Of a stretch of 53,613 nt of DNA, positions 1 to 10,853 are shown piece after piece; the stretch's first letter is position 1; each line of letters starts with the position of its first letter. The notes below the pieces were generated by a model. That model searched no databases, was not told the origin of the DNA, and saw only the letters and a program-made list of their open reading frames with translations. This DNA comes from Janthinobacterium sp. 344 (GTDB lineage Bacteria; Pseudomonadota; Gammaproteobacteria; Burkholderiales; Burkholderiaceae_D): positions 1 to 53,613 of the forward strand of contig NZ_FOKL01000014.1 of the NCBI RefSeq assembly GCF_900112025.1. The letters run 5' to 3'. A program made the translations under genes and the position numbers.

Positions 1-2
1 AG

Positions 3-419
3 GTCTGCATCCTGGTGGCGCGCGACCGCACGGGACAAACCCTCGATTTCGTCACCGGAAAAGGGGCGCTGACGAAGGCGCAGCTGCATGCCTGCCTGCC
101 ACACTTCATCGACAAGGACATTTTGCTGGTCACCGATGGCCATGCCGCCTATCGCGCCTTTGCCAAGGAAGCGGGGATCAGCCACCAGGCCGTCAATTTG
201 CGCGCAGGCATCCGCGTGCAGGGTGCCGCGCATGTACAGAACGTCAATGCATATCACAGCCGCCTGCGGGCATGGCTACGCCCCTTTCACGGCGTGGCGA
301 CGCGCTACCTGCCGAATTACCTGGGCTGGCGCTGGATACTCGACGCCAAGCGTATCTGCTCGCCGGAAACATTATTGAAGGCAACGCTGGGAGCATTCCC
401 ACATCTGACGGTGACATAG
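3..419 (+). CDS. IS1595-family (ISXO2-like) transposase, 3' part
   Basis: The reading frame is open from the window edge, so the gene is 5'-partial. About 139 residues of the C-terminal half of a DDE-type ISXO2-like transposase domain remain. Visible motifs are LLVTDGHAAY, which carries a catalytic Asp, and HVQNVNAYHSRLRAW followed by FHGVATRYLPNYLGWRW, the usual end of the IS1595 catalytic core. The protein would catalyse cut-and-paste transposition. The stop codon lies only a few bases before the ppsA terminator and I see no clear terminal inverted repeat at this end, so the right end of the element may be lost or merged with the terminator. Whether the 5' half is intact cannot be seen. Confidence 0.85.
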   Translation, partial: VCILVARDRTGQTLDFVTGKGALTKAQLHACLPHFIDKDILLVTDGHAAYRAFAKEAGISHQAVNLRAGIRVQGAAHVQNVNAYHSRLRAWLRPFHGVATRYLPNYLGWRWILDAKRICSPETLLKATLGAFPHLTVT

Positions 420-421
420 CC

Positions 422-456
422 TAAAAAAAACCCGCTGCCATGTCACCGGCAGCGGG
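422..456 (-). terminator. Rho-independent terminator of ppsA (bidirectional)
   Basis: A perfect 9-bp GC-rich stem (431-439 with 448-456) is followed on the minus strand by eight T residues, directly downstream of the ppsA stop. The plus strand also has a short T run after the stem, so it may also end transcription coming from the transposase. Confidence 0.9.
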
Positions 457-478
457 TTTTATTGACAACAGAAACGGC

Positions 479-2911
<2,433 letters not shown>

Positions 2912-3063
2912 AATGACACCCTTACTGATGATAGAAATCTTTACGCGCGGCGCACAGACAGTCTTCTTGTTATTCTTGGCGTCGTGCAGCACAATCATAC
3001 CGTTACAGCCATTTTACCTTGTGCGGCGCAAATTGACGACGCACAATCTTGATCCGAAGACCC
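2912..3063. promoter_or_regulatory. Divergent ppsA/ppsR promoter region
   Basis: The 152-bp gap between the two divergent starts must hold the promoters for both genes. It is locally AT-richer, but I could not pick a convincing -35/-10 pair for either direction. The AAGGG ribosome binding site of ppsA lies at its left edge. Confidence 0.5.
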
Positions 3064-3912
3064 ATGACACAAGAACCACGCCCTCCCCTGCCCCCTGCGG
3101 CCCGCACTGTTTTCTTTGTTTCTGACGGTACCGGCATCACCGCCGAGACCTTCGGCCATTCCGTGCTGACGCAGTTCGAACTGCGCTTCCGCCAGATCCG
3201 CCTGCCCTTCATCGACACCATGGACAAGGCGCACGACGCGGCGCGCAAGATCAACGAGGCGTTCGCCACCGACGGCCAGAAGCCCATCATCTTTTCGACC
3301 CTGGTAAAGACCGACCTGTCGGCCGTGATCCGCAAGTCCAGCGGCATGCACATGGACCTGATCCAGACCTTCGTCGCCCCGCTGGAGCAGGAACTGGGCG
3401 TGATGTCGACGCATACCATCGGCCGCTCGCACAATATCGTCGACAGCGAGGAATACAAGAACCGCATCGAGGCGATCAACTATTCGCTGGCGCATGACGA
3501 CGGGCAGTCGCACAAGAATTTATCCTCGGCCGATGTCATTCTGGTGGGTGTTTCACGCTCTGGCAAGACCCCGACCAGCCTGTATCTGGCCATGCAATAC
3601 GGCATCAAGGCAGCCAATTATCCGCTGATCCCCGATGATTTCGAGCGCGAGAAGCTGCCGACGGCCCTGAACGAATTTAAGAATAAAATTTTCGGATTGA
3701 GCATTACGCCCGAACGTTTGTCGGAAATACGCAACGAAAGACGGGCTGGAAGCAAGTATGCGGCGATTGAAAACTGCCGCTACGAGGTCAACGAGGCGGA
3801 AAAAATGATGAAACGCGAAGGCATCCGCTGGCTGTCATCGACCACCAAGTCGATCGAGGAAATCTCCACCACCATCCTGCAAGAGATCAAGCCGAACCGC
3901 CGCGAGTACTAG
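3064..3912 (+). CDS. ppsR: PEP synthase regulatory kinase/pyrophosphorylase (DUF299)
   Basis: Bifunctional serine/threonine kinase and phosphorylase of the DUF299/PSRP family. Known members use ADP to inactivate PEP synthase by phosphorylating a Thr next to its catalytic His, and use phosphate to reactivate it. The 282-residue protein begins with the family hallmark VFFVSDGTGITAE and carries a P-loop, GVSRSGKT, at residues 162-169, followed by PTSLYLA. I chose the ATG at 3064; a TTG five codons upstream is also in frame. Divergence from ppsA supports the assignment to PEP synthase rather than to pyruvate phosphate dikinase. Confidence 0.95.
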   Translation: MTQEPRPPLPPAARTVFFVSDGTGITAETFGHSVLTQFELRFRQIRLPFIDTMDKAHDAARKINEAFATDGQKPIIFSTLVKTDLSAVIRKSSGMHMDLIQTFVAPLEQELGVMSTHTIGRSHNIVDSEEYKNRIEAINYSLAHDDGQSHKNLSSADVILVGVSRSGKTPTSLYLAMQYGIKAANYPLIPDDFEREKLPTALNEFKNKIFGLSITPERLSEIRNERRAGSKYAAIENCRYEVNEAEKMMKREGIRWLSSTTKSIEEISTTILQEIKPNRREY

Positions 3913-3913
3913 A

Positions 3914-3964
3914 ACGCTTGAGCAAACCTGCCGCGCGTGCGCTCGCGACGGTTTGGTCAGGTGT
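3914..3964. repeat. Short (internally deleted) copy of the CGCCTGACA palindromic repeat
   Basis: The arms ACGCTTGAGCAAACC (3914-3928) and GGTTTGGTCAGGTGT (3950-3964) match the outer arms of the larger repeats at 10152, 18103 and 41768, but the roughly 70-base centre is missing. The CAAACC/GGTTTG stem sits between the convergent ppsR and aminotransferase genes and overlaps the last bases of the latter, where it could act as a weak terminator. Confidence 0.6.
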
Positions 3965-5171
3965 TCGTTTCTCTCGAAAGCACCGTCAGCGCGGCGACCA
4001 ACCGGTCCAGTTCAGCGGTGGTGGTGGTGATTGCCACTGTGGCGCGCACGATATCGGTGTCGCCGATATTGCGCTGCACGGTAAAGACGCCAAAGCGCTG
4101 CAGCAAGGCTTGCTGCAGATCGCGCGCGTTCATGCCGTCGACGGCAAAGGCGACCAGCGCCGTGCCGCGTTGGGCATCGAGCGGCGACAGGATGCGCACG
4201 CCGGGCAGTGGCGCGGCGCGGCTGACCCAGTAATGGCGCAGCCAGGCCAGGCGTTCGTTCTTGGCCGGCGTGCCGCCCAGGCGCGCATGGAAGTCAAAAG
4301 CGGCAGGCGCGGCGAGGATGGCGCCGATCGGCGGCATGCCCATGTGCAGGCGGCTGCGGATATCGTCCAGTGGATAATCCTCGTCGCCGCAATGCGGCTC
4401 GATCTTGTGCAATTGCGAGGCGCGGATATACACGACGCCGAGTCCCGCCGGCGCCCCCAGCCACTTGTGCAGATTGAATCCGGCGAAATCGACGCCCATG
4501 GCCTGCACGTCCACCTCGACCTGCCCCAATGCATGGGCGCTGTCGAGCAGCACGTCGACGCCGTGTTTGCGCGCCAGCGCCATGAGTTCCCGCACCGGCA
4601 GTTGCTGGCCGTTGGCCGGCGTCACCTGCGACAGCAGCAGCAGTTTTGGCTTGACGGCCTGGCGCATGGCTTGCGCATAGCGGGCGATGATCTCGTCATC
4701 GCTGACGGGCAAGCGCAAGCTGACTTGCGTGCTGGTGACGCCACGGCGCTGCGCCAGCCAGCGCATGGCCGTGCGCATGGCTGGATAGTCGAGATTACTC
4801 CACAGCACGGTATCACCGGGCGCCAGGCCGTGGTATTGCGTGATCAGCACCTGCATGGACTCGGTGCCGCTGCGCGTCAGCAGGATCTCGTGCGGTTCCG
4901 CATGGATCAGCGCGGCCACGCGCTGGCGCAGGATATCCACATGCGTGCGCGTGAATTCGCCGCGCACGAAGGGACTCAGCTGTTCATTGGCGTAGCGCAC
5001 GGCCTGCTCGAAGGCCGCTTGCACGGGCGCCGCCATGGCGCCGAAATAGCCATGCTCAAGGTTGATGACGGTATCCGGCGGCGCCGGATAGAACGCGGCT
5101 GCCTGGCGCCACCAGGCATCGTCACGCGCGGCGCCAGCGGCAAGAAAAGGAAGAACCGGATATTCTGGCAT
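3957..5171 (-). CDS. Class V aminotransferase-fold PLP enzyme (isopenicillin-N-epimerase-like)
   Basis: A fold-type I PLP-dependent enzyme of the aminotransferase class V / cysteine desulfurase superfamily, 404 residues. Visible elements are the N-terminal INLEHGYFGAM, the substrate/PLP region LTRSGTESMQ, VDVLLDSAHALGQ with the PLP-binding Asp, and the Schiff-base lysine K236 in NLHKWLGAP. This pattern is closest to the isopenicillin N epimerase-like subgroup. There is no Cys-containing desulfurase loop, so an IscS-type role is unlikely. The real substrate cannot be read from the sequence. It is the last gene of the long minus-strand block, 22 bp after the TrmH-family gene, so it may be read with it. 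Confidence 0.85.
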   Translation of the reverse strand: MPEYPVLPFLAAGAARDDAWWRQAAAFYPAPPDTVINLEHGYFGAMAAPVQAAFEQAVRYANEQLSPFVRGEFTRTHVDILRQRVAALIHAEPHEILLTRSGTESMQVLITQYHGLAPGDTVLWSNLDYPAMRTAMRWLAQRRGVTSTQVSLRLPVSDDEIIARYAQAMRQAVKPKLLLLSQVTPANGQQLPVRELMALARKHGVDVLLDSAHALGQVEVDVQAMGVDFAGFNLHKWLGAPAGLGVVYIRASQLHKIEPHCGDEDYPLDDIRSRLHMGMPPIGAILAAPAAFDFHARLGGTPAKNERLAWLRHYWVSRAAPLPGVRILSPLDAQRGTALVAFAVDGMNARDLQQALLQRFGVFTVQRNIGDTDIVRATVAITTTTAELDRLVAALTVLSRETNT

Positions 5172-5193
5172 GGCGGACCTTGGTGTGAAAGTG

Positions 5194-5979
5194 TCAGGCC
5201 TGGCCCTGGCGCACCTGCTCGAAGAAGCACACGGCGGCGCAGGCGGCCACGTTCAGCGACTCGATCTGGCCCAGGTGGGGTATCACCACCTGGTGCGTGG
5301 CCATCGACAACAAATCGTCGGCGACGCCCTGCCCCTCATGGCCGAACAGCCAGGCGACGGGCTGGCGCAGGTCGACGTCGTACAGGCGCTGCGTGGCGTA
5401 GCCGCTGGTGGCCAGCGTGGCCACGTTCGACGAGGCGACCAGCGCCGCCAGGTCGACGTTTTCGAAGATGTCGAGCACGAAGTGCGCGCCCATCGCCGCG
5501 CGCAGCACCTTCGGCGACCAGCAGAAGGCCGTGCCGGCGCTGCAATACACCTGCGTGATGCCGGCGGCGGCCGCGCTGCGCAGGATGGAGCCCACGTTGC
5601 CCGGGTCTTGCAGGTTATCGAGCAGCACGGCCGAGACGCTGACGGGCGCCGTGACGGCGCGCTCGGGGGTCTCGATGAGGAACATCACGCCGACGCCGTG
5701 CTCGACCTGGCTCACCGCGTTATACAGCGCATCGGGCAAGCCCAGCACGTGCGCGCGCTGGCTTTCCAGCTGGCCGACGATGTCCGCCACTTCCGGGTTC
5801 TGCAAGGCGCTTTCGCTGACGATGCACTGCTCCGGCATGCCGCGCAGCTGCAGGTACGACTGGCACAGGTGCACGCCGTCAAGCAGGGTGCGGCCGGACT
5901 TGCGGCGCGCCTGCGAGCTGCCCGCCAGTTTCAACAACTCCTTGTATTGCGCATTGTCGCGCGAGGTGATGGTCTTCAT
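5194..5979 (-). CDS. TrmH/SpoU-family RNA 2'-O-ribose methyltransferase
   Basis: A SPOUT-class methyltransferase of 261 residues that transfers a methyl group from SAM to a ribose 2'-OH of rRNA or tRNA. The N-terminal substrate-binding domain covers roughly residues 1-95. The trefoil-knot domain has all three SpoU motifs: NLQDPGNVGSILRSAAA, LFGHEGQG and the C-terminal IPHLGQIESLNVAACAAV. The target nucleotide is not predictable; this subgroup is often annotated simply as RNA methyltransferase next to rnhB in Burkholderiales. Its start overlaps the rnhB stop by 4 bases, indicating translational coupling. Confidence 0.92.
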   Translation of the reverse strand: MKTITSRDNAQYKELLKLAGSSQARRKSGRTLLDGVHLCQSYLQLRGMPEQCIVSESALQNPEVADIVGQLESQRAHVLGLPDALYNAVSQVEHGVGVMFLIETPERAVTAPVSVSAVLLDNLQDPGNVGSILRSAAAAGITQVYCSAGTAFCWSPKVLRAAMGAHFVLDIFENVDLAALVASSNVATLATSGYATQRLYDVDLRQPVAWLFGHEGQGVADDLLSMATHQVVIPHLGQIESLNVAACAAVCFFEQVRQGQA

Positions 5980-6614
5980 GCCGCCACCTCCTGCGCGCCG
6001 AACAGCGCGATCACATTGCGCACCGGCGCGAACGAGCGGCGGTGCACGGGCGAGGCGCCGTGCAGGTGCAGGCGCTCCAGGTGCAGCTTGGTGCCGTAGC
6101 CCTTGTGCTGGTCGAAGCAGTACTCGGGATAGGCCGCGTGCAGGTGCACGAGAGCCGCGTCGCGCGCCGTCTTGGCCAGGATCGAGGCGGCCGAAATCGA
6201 GTCGACCTTGTCGTCGCCGCCGATGATCGTCATGCCGCGCACCGGCATCACGGGGCAGCGGTTGCCGTCGATCAGGGCCAGGGTCGGCACGGTCGCCAGC
6301 GCCTCGACGGCGCGGCGCATGGCCAGCATCGACGCCTGCAGGATGTTCAGGCGGTCGATCTCTTCTTCCGACGCTTCGGCGATGGCCCAGGCCAGGGCCT
6401 TGGCCTTGATCTGCGGCGCTAGCAGGTCGCGCCTGGCTTCGCTGAGTTTTTTCGAATCGCGCAAGCCGTCGATGGGCTGGTTCGGATCGAGGATCACGGC
6501 GGCGGCGAAGACGGGACCGGCCAGCGGACCGCGCCCTGCCTCGTCGACGCCGCAGACGATGTCGTCGGGCGAGAATGGCAAGTCGTCAAACAGGCCGGGA
6601 TAAATATTTTTCAC
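5976..6614 (-). CDS. rnhB: Ribonuclease HII
   Basis: Endonuclease that cuts RNA in RNA/DNA hybrids and at single embedded ribonucleotides in DNA. The 212-residue protein shows the type 2 RNase H signature GVDEAGRGPLAGPV with catalytic D24 and E25, a central LALIDGN Asp, and DSISAASILAKTARD with the fourth acidic residue and conserved Ser/Lys. The genomic place directly after lpxB is as in E. coli. It lies 19 bp from lpxB and overlaps the methyltransferase gene by 4 bp. Confidence 0.97.
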   Translation of the reverse strand: MKNIYPGLFDDLPFSPDDIVCGVDEAGRGPLAGPVFAAAVILDPNQPIDGLRDSKKLSEARRDLLAPQIKAKALAWAIAEASEEEIDRLNILQASMLAMRRAVEALATVPTLALIDGNRCPVMPVRGMTIIGGDDKVDSISAASILAKTARDAALVHLHAAYPEYCFDQHKGYGTKLHLERLHLHGASPVHRRSFAPVRNVIALFGAQEVAA

Positions 6615-6633
6615 GTTGAATCTTCAGTGTTGA

Positions 6634-7809
6634 TTATTTTTTGTTGGCGGCGATGACTTGCATCACCGCATTGGCGCTGTCGCGCGCGCTGTCGCGCAGC
6701 AGGCTGTGGTGCATGTCCGTGAAACGCTGCACCAGGCGCAGACGGCCCGGCACATCGCTCAGCTGCCGCCACATGGCTTCGGCCAGCGCTTCGGGACTGG
6801 CCGCGTTCTGCAGCAGCTCCGGCACCACGTAGTCGCGCGCCAGGATATTGGGCAATCCGATCCACGGCTGGTAGCCCATGTGGCGCATGATTTCCCATGA
6901 GGCGCGCATCATCTTGTAGGCGATGACCATGGGCTTCTTGAACAGCGCCACTTCCAGCGATGCCGTGCCGGACGCCACCAGCACCGCGTCGGCGGCGCAG
7001 ATGGCCGTGTGCGAGCCGCCATCGGTGAGCAGGATCTCGACGTCCTGCAAGCCCGCCTCGCGGATCAATTGCAAAAAGTACCGGCGCTGCTTTTCACCGG
7101 CCATGGGCGCGACGAAGCGCAGGGAACGGTCGCGCGCCAGCAGCAGCTTGCAGGCGCCGACAAACGCCACGGTATTGTATTTGAGTTCGCCCATGCGGCT
7201 GCCCGGCATCAGGGTCACGACATTCGCGTCTTCGGGCAAGCCCAGGATGCGCCGCGCGGCCGCCTCGTCGGGCTGCAGGGGGATCATTTCGGCCAGCGGA
7301 TGGCCGACATAGGTGACGGGCACGCCCGCCTTGCGGTAGATCTCTTCCTCGAAGGGGAAGATCACCAGCATGTGCGAGACGGCCTTGATGATTTTCTTGA
7401 TGCGTCCACCGCGCCAGGCCCAGATCTGCGGCCCGATGTAGTGCACGGTGGGGATGCCGCCCTCCTTCAGCTGCTGCTCCAGTCCCAGGTTAAAGCCCGG
7501 ATAGTCGGCGCCGATGAAGACGGCCGGGCGCTCGGCCAGCAGCTGGTCGCGCAGCGCGTTCTGGATGCCCTTGATCTCGCGGTAGCGGGGAATGATCTCG
7601 AACAGGCCGCGCACCGTCAGCTTGTCCAGCGGCCAGTCGGAGACAAAGCCCTGCCTGGCCATATGCTCGCCGCCGATGCCGTGGAAACGCGCGCCGGGCA
7701 GCTGCGGCACGAGACCGGACAGCAGGCGGCTGGCCAGCAGGTCGCCCGACACCTCGCCGGCGACGATGGCGACCGACAGGCCGCCTGCCGGGTCAGCGGA
7801 CGATGCCAC
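6634..7809 (-). CDS. lpxB: Lipid-A-disaccharide synthase
   Basis: Peripheral membrane glycosyltransferase (GT19) joining UDP-2,3-diacylglucosamine and lipid X to lipid A disaccharide. Hallmarks are the N-terminal VAIVAGEVSGDLLASRL, GIGGEHM, DYPGFNL, HYIGPQIWAWR and the UDP-binding SGTASLEVALFKKPMVIAYK. The start is uncertain: no ATG exists before the conserved region. I take GTG at 7809 (391 residues, overlapping lpxA by 17 bp); a TTG at 7824 gives 396 residues. Either way it is translationally coupled to lpxA, as expected for the lpxD-fabZ-lpxA-lpxB operon. Confidence 0.95.
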   Translation of the reverse strand: MASSADPAGGLSVAIVAGEVSGDLLASRLLSGLVPQLPGARFHGIGGEHMARQGFVSDWPLDKLTVRGLFEIIPRYREIKGIQNALRDQLLAERPAVFIGADYPGFNLGLEQQLKEGGIPTVHYIGPQIWAWRGGRIKKIIKAVSHMLVIFPFEEEIYRKAGVPVTYVGHPLAEMIPLQPDEAAARRILGLPEDANVVTLMPGSRMGELKYNTVAFVGACKLLLARDRSLRFVAPMAGEKQRRYFLQLIREAGLQDVEILLTDGGSHTAICAADAVLVASGTASLEVALFKKPMVIAYKMMRASWEIMRHMGYQPWIGLPNILARDYVVPELLQNAASPEALAEAMWRQLSDVPGRLRLVQRFTDMHHSLLRDSARDSANAVMQVIAANKK

Positions 7810-8584
7810 GCGACGCCACGCCAAGGAATTCGCGCATGGCGCGAATGTGTTCCGCCACCTCGGGCGACGACGCCGCTTCTTCTTCGAACAGGGCCGCCTT
7901 GGATTCTTCCAGGGTCAGGCCCGAGCGGTAGATCAGCTTGTACGCGGTACGGATGCCGTTGATCTGCTCGCGCGTAAAGCCGCGGCGTTTCAGGCCCTCG
8001 ATATTCACGCCATGCGCCTGCGCCGGATTGCCGCTCAGGAGCACGAACGGCGGCACGTCCTGCGTCAGGCTGGTGCTCATGCCGACGAAGGCATGCGCGC
8101 CGATCTTGCAGAACTGGTGCACATTGGCGAAACCGCTCATGATGACCCAGTCGCCGATCTCCACGTGGCCCGCCAGCTGGGCATTGTTGGAAAAGATGGT
8201 GTTGTTGCCCACCAGGCAATCGTGCGCCAGGTGGACATACGCCGAGATCCAGTTGTCATTGCCCAGGCGCGTGACGCCGCCGCCCTGCACCGTGCCGGTG
8301 TTGAAGGTGCAGAATTCACGGATGGTGTTGCGGTCGCCGATTTCCAGGCGCGTCGGCTCGCCCGTCCATTTCTTATCCTGCGGCTGCGCGCCGATGGAGG
8401 AAAACTGGAACAGGTGGTTGTCGCTGCCGATCGTCGTGTGGCCGTCGATCACCACGTGCGGGCCGACCCTGGTGCCGGCGCCGATGCGCACGTGCGGGCC
8501 GATGATGGAATACGGACCCACCTCGACCGAGCTGTCGAGCTCGGCCTTCGGGTCGATCACTGCGGTAGAGTGGATGGCCGCCAT
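7793..8584 (-). CDS. lpxA: UDP-N-acetylglucosamine O-acyltransferase
   Basis: First enzyme of lipid A synthesis: transfers a 3-hydroxyacyl chain from ACP to UDP-GlcNAc. 263 residues, with a left-handed beta-helix built of hexapeptide repeats visible from IHSTAVIDPKAEL onward (VGPYSIIGPHVRIG, GTRVGPHVVIDGH). The catalytic His lies in HLAHDCLVGNN and the LAGHVEIGD segment follows. The C-terminal alpha-helical ACP-binding part is present (LKRRGFTREQINGIRTAY). The start MAAIHST was chosen: it is preceded by GCGGGG and begins one base after the fabZ stop; a longer in-frame start at 8623 would run far into fabZ. Confidence 0.97.
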   Translation of the reverse strand: MAAIHSTAVIDPKAELDSSVEVGPYSIIGPHVRIGAGTRVGPHVVIDGHTTIGSDNHLFQFSSIGAQPQDKKWTGEPTRLEIGDRNTIREFCTFNTGTVQGGGVTRLGNDNWISAYVHLAHDCLVGNNTIFSNNAQLAGHVEIGDWVIMSGFANVHQFCKIGAHAFVGMSTSLTQDVPPFVLLSGNPAQAHGVNIEGLKRRGFTREQINGIRTAYKLIYRSGLTLEESKAALFEEEAASSPEVAEHIRAMREFLGVASRGIVR

Positions 8585-8585
8585 G

Positions 8586-9080
8586 TTACTGCCCCGCTGG
8601 CTGGCTCGCAGACTGGCTCGCATCCTGCGCGCTGCGGATGGTGCACATCAGTTCCGCCTCCAGCGCCACCTTGCCGTCGACCGAGCCGACCGCCTTGTAC
8701 TTCCAGATGCCGCGCGAGACGCGCAGGATTTCCACGTCCATCTTCAGCTGGTCGCCCGGCTCCACTGGACGCTTGAAGCGCGCATTGTCGATGCCGACAA
8801 AGTACACCACCGAGTTCTCGTCGGGCTTCACGCCCATCGACAGGAACGACAGCAGGGCCGCCGTCTGCGCCAGCGCTTCGATCATCAGCACGCCAGGCAT
8901 GACCGGCTTGTGCGGGAAGTGACCCTGGAAGAACTCTTCGTTGACCGTCACGTTCTTGATGGCGGTGATGGTTTTGTTCGCTTCCCAGTCCAGCACGCGG
9001 TCCACCAGCAGCAGCGGGTAGCGGTGCGGCAGCAGCGATTTGATGGCCAGGATGTCGAGGGTCTTTTTTTCAGTAGTCAT
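8586..9080 (-). CDS. fabZ: 3-hydroxyacyl-ACP dehydratase FabZ
   Basis: Hot-dog-fold dehydratase that removes water from 3-hydroxyacyl-ACP in fatty acid elongation and so competes with LpxA/LpxD for the same acyl-ACP pool. 164 residues with the catalytic pair H54 in GHFPHKPVMPG and E68 in MIEALAQ, preceded by the LLPHRYPLLLVDRV substrate-tunnel motif. The last residues are low-complexity (QSASQPAGQ). It overlaps lpxD by 4 bp and abuts lpxA, so all four products are made together. Confidence 0.97.
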   Translation of the reverse strand: MTTEKKTLDILAIKSLLPHRYPLLLVDRVLDWEANKTITAIKNVTVNEEFFQGHFPHKPVMPGVLMIEALAQTAALLSFLSMGVKPDENSVVYFVGIDNARFKRPVEPGDQLKMDVEILRVSRGIWKYKAVGSVDGKVALEAELMCTIRSAQDASQSASQPAGQ

Positions 9081-10132
9081 TTTTCGTCTTGCGTGGTCAG
9101 TGTTTTAATTGTTTTTTCAAGCGCGCGGATCTTCTCGCGCATGCTTGACAGGTTGCGCACGATGGCGGCGCTCTTTTCCCAGTCGGCGTTCTTGGCCAGC
9201 GGGTAGAAACCCGTGTACTGGCCCGGCTCCAGGATCGAGCGCGAGACCATGCTGCCCGATGAAACGTGGACGCGGTCGGCGATCGTCAGGTGCCCCAGCA
9301 CCATGGCGGCGCCGCCAAAAGTGCAGTATTTGCCAATGATGGCGCTGCCCGCCACGCCGACGCAGCCGGCCATGGCCGTGTGCGCGCCGATATGGCAGTT
9401 ATGGCCAATCTGGATCTGGTTATCCAGCTTGACGCCATCTTCGATGATGGTGTCGGCCAGTGCGCCACGGTCGATGGTGGTGTTGGCGCCGATATCGACA
9501 TCGTCACCGATCACCACCCTGCCCGTCTGCGGAATCTTGATATACACGCCGCCTTCGTTGGCGAAGCCGAATCCGTCGGTGCCGATCACGGCGCCCGAAT
9601 GCAGGATGCCGCGCTGGCCGATCACGCAGCGCGCGTGGAAGGTCACGTTGGCCAGCAATTGCGTGCCGGCGCCGATGACGGCGTCGCGGCCCACCACGCA
9701 GCCCGGGCCGATCACGCAGCCCGCGCCGATCACGGCGCCCGCCTCGATCACCGCATGCGCGCCGATCGACGCGCTGGCGTCGACGCGCGCGCCGGCGTCG
9801 ACAAAGGCGCTCGGATGGATACCTGCGGGGGCCCTGATCTCGTGCAGGGCGGCGAAATACTGCGCCGCGCGCGCGAAATACACATAGGGATTCGGAGTGA
9901 CGATGCGCGCGCCGGCATACTCTGCGCCGATCAGCGCGTCGTCCGCCGGCGTGAGGATCAGCGCGCTAGCGCCGCTGCTGGCCGCCTGTGCGCGGAATTT
10001 ACTATTGCTGAGAAAGCTGATGTGCGAAGCGCCGGCGTCGGCCAGCGGTGCGATGCCTGTGACTTCCAGGTTGGGATCGCCCGCCAATTGCCCGCCGAAG
10101 CGTTCGACCAATTCTCCTAGTCGAGTGCCCAT
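9077..10132 (-). CDS. lpxD: UDP-3-O-(3-hydroxyacyl)glucosamine N-acyltransferase
   Basis: Third lipid A enzyme, adding the second hydroxyacyl chain to UDP-3-O-acylglucosamine. 351 residues: the N-terminal uridine-binding LpxD domain (LAGDPNLEVTGIAPLADA, ISFLSNSKF), a long hexapeptide-repeat beta-helix (many GAxVIGAGxxIG coils), the catalytic His in IQIGHNCHIGAHTAMAGCVG, and a C-terminal helix (SSMREKIRALEKTIKTL). It starts about 150 bp downstream of skp, separated by a palindromic repeat, and overlaps fabZ by 4 bp. Confidence 0.97.
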   Translation of the reverse strand: MGTRLGELVERFGGQLAGDPNLEVTGIAPLADAGASHISFLSNSKFRAQAASSGASALILTPADDALIGAEYAGARIVTPNPYVYFARAAQYFAALHEIRAPAGIHPSAFVDAGARVDASASIGAHAVIEAGAVIGAGCVIGPGCVVGRDAVIGAGTQLLANVTFHARCVIGQRGILHSGAVIGTDGFGFANEGGVYIKIPQTGRVVIGDDVDIGANTTIDRGALADTIIEDGVKLDNQIQIGHNCHIGAHTAMAGCVGVAGSAIIGKYCTFGGAAMVLGHLTIADRVHVSSGSMVSRSILEPGQYTGFYPLAKNADWEKSAAIVRNLSSMREKIRALEKTIKTLTTQDEK

Positions 10133-10151
10133 CTATGAAACCCTTATAAAA

Positions 10152-10269
10152 ACGCCTGCCACTGCCTGCTGCGCGGCGCGATGTGCGGTCTCCGATGCCC
10201 GCTGTGCATGCGCACAGCTGCACGTCTCAACCACAACTCACATCCGCTCGCTACGGCACTGTCAGGCGT
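10152..10269. repeat. CGCCTGACA/TGTCAGGCG palindromic repeat, copy between skp and lpxD
   Basis: Ends ACGCCTGCC and TGTCAGGCGT flank GCCTGCTGCGCGGCG, a central GCATGCGC palindrome, CTCAACCACAACT and CGCTCGCTACGG. The same order of blocks occurs at 18103 and 41768. This is the most diverged full-length copy. It fills almost all of the 150-bp gap between two co-transcribed envelope genes and would fold into a long hairpin in the mRNA. Confidence 0.65.
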
Positions 10270-10282
10270 GAAAACCGTACTG

Positions 10283-10801
10283 TTACTTGTCCAGCGCCTT
10301 CAACACCTTGTCGGTGATGTCGATGCGCGGGCTGGCCCACAGGGCTTCCTGCAACACGATGTCATACCCTTCGATATGCGCCATCTGCTGGATGATGGTG
10401 TTGGCTTTTTCCGCGATGGCGCTGCGCTCTTCGTTCGTGCGCTGGCTCAGGTCTTCGCGGAATTCGCGCTGGCGGCGCTGCAATTCCTTGTCCAGCTCGA
10501 AAAATTCGCGCTGGCGCTTGGCGCGCTCCGCCTCGCTCAGGGTCGGCATGTCCTTTTCCAGGGCCTCGTTGGCCACCTTGAAACGGGCAGCCAGTTCCTG
10601 CACGGCCTTTTCACGCGAGCGGAACTCCTCGGCCAGCTTGGCGCTGGCCAGCTTGGCCAGCCGCGATTCGTTATAAATACGTTCGCTGCTGATCCAGGCG
10701 ATCTTCGACTCCTGAGCGTGCGCCTGCACCGGCAACAGCGCACTCCAGCACAATGCGATCACGGCAAGGGACTTGGGCAGGGTAGCGGATGCGGTGTTCA
10801 T
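10283..10801 (-). CDS. skp: Periplasmic chaperone Skp/OmpH
   Basis: Periplasmic holdase that keeps outer membrane proteins soluble on the way to the BAM complex. 172 residues: an N-terminal signal peptide (hydrophobic SLAVIALCWSALLPVQAHA, cleavage expected after AHA), then KIAWISSERIYNES, the usual strand at the base, and a long charged helical-hairpin region rich in E, K, R and Q (about residues 55-130) that forms the tentacles. It lies 52 bp downstream of bamA, its functional partner. Confidence 0.95.
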   Translation of the reverse strand: MNTASATLPKSLAVIALCWSALLPVQAHAQESKIAWISSERIYNESRLAKLASAKLAEEFRSREKAVQELAARFKVANEALEKDMPTLSEAERAKRQREFFELDKELQRRQREFREDLSQRTNEERSAIAEKANTIIQQMAHIEGYDIVLQEALWASPRIDITDKVLKALDK

Positions 10802-10853
10802 GATACTCCATGGTCAAAAAGTGAAAGCTGGCGCCCCATTCGAGTGGGCCCGG

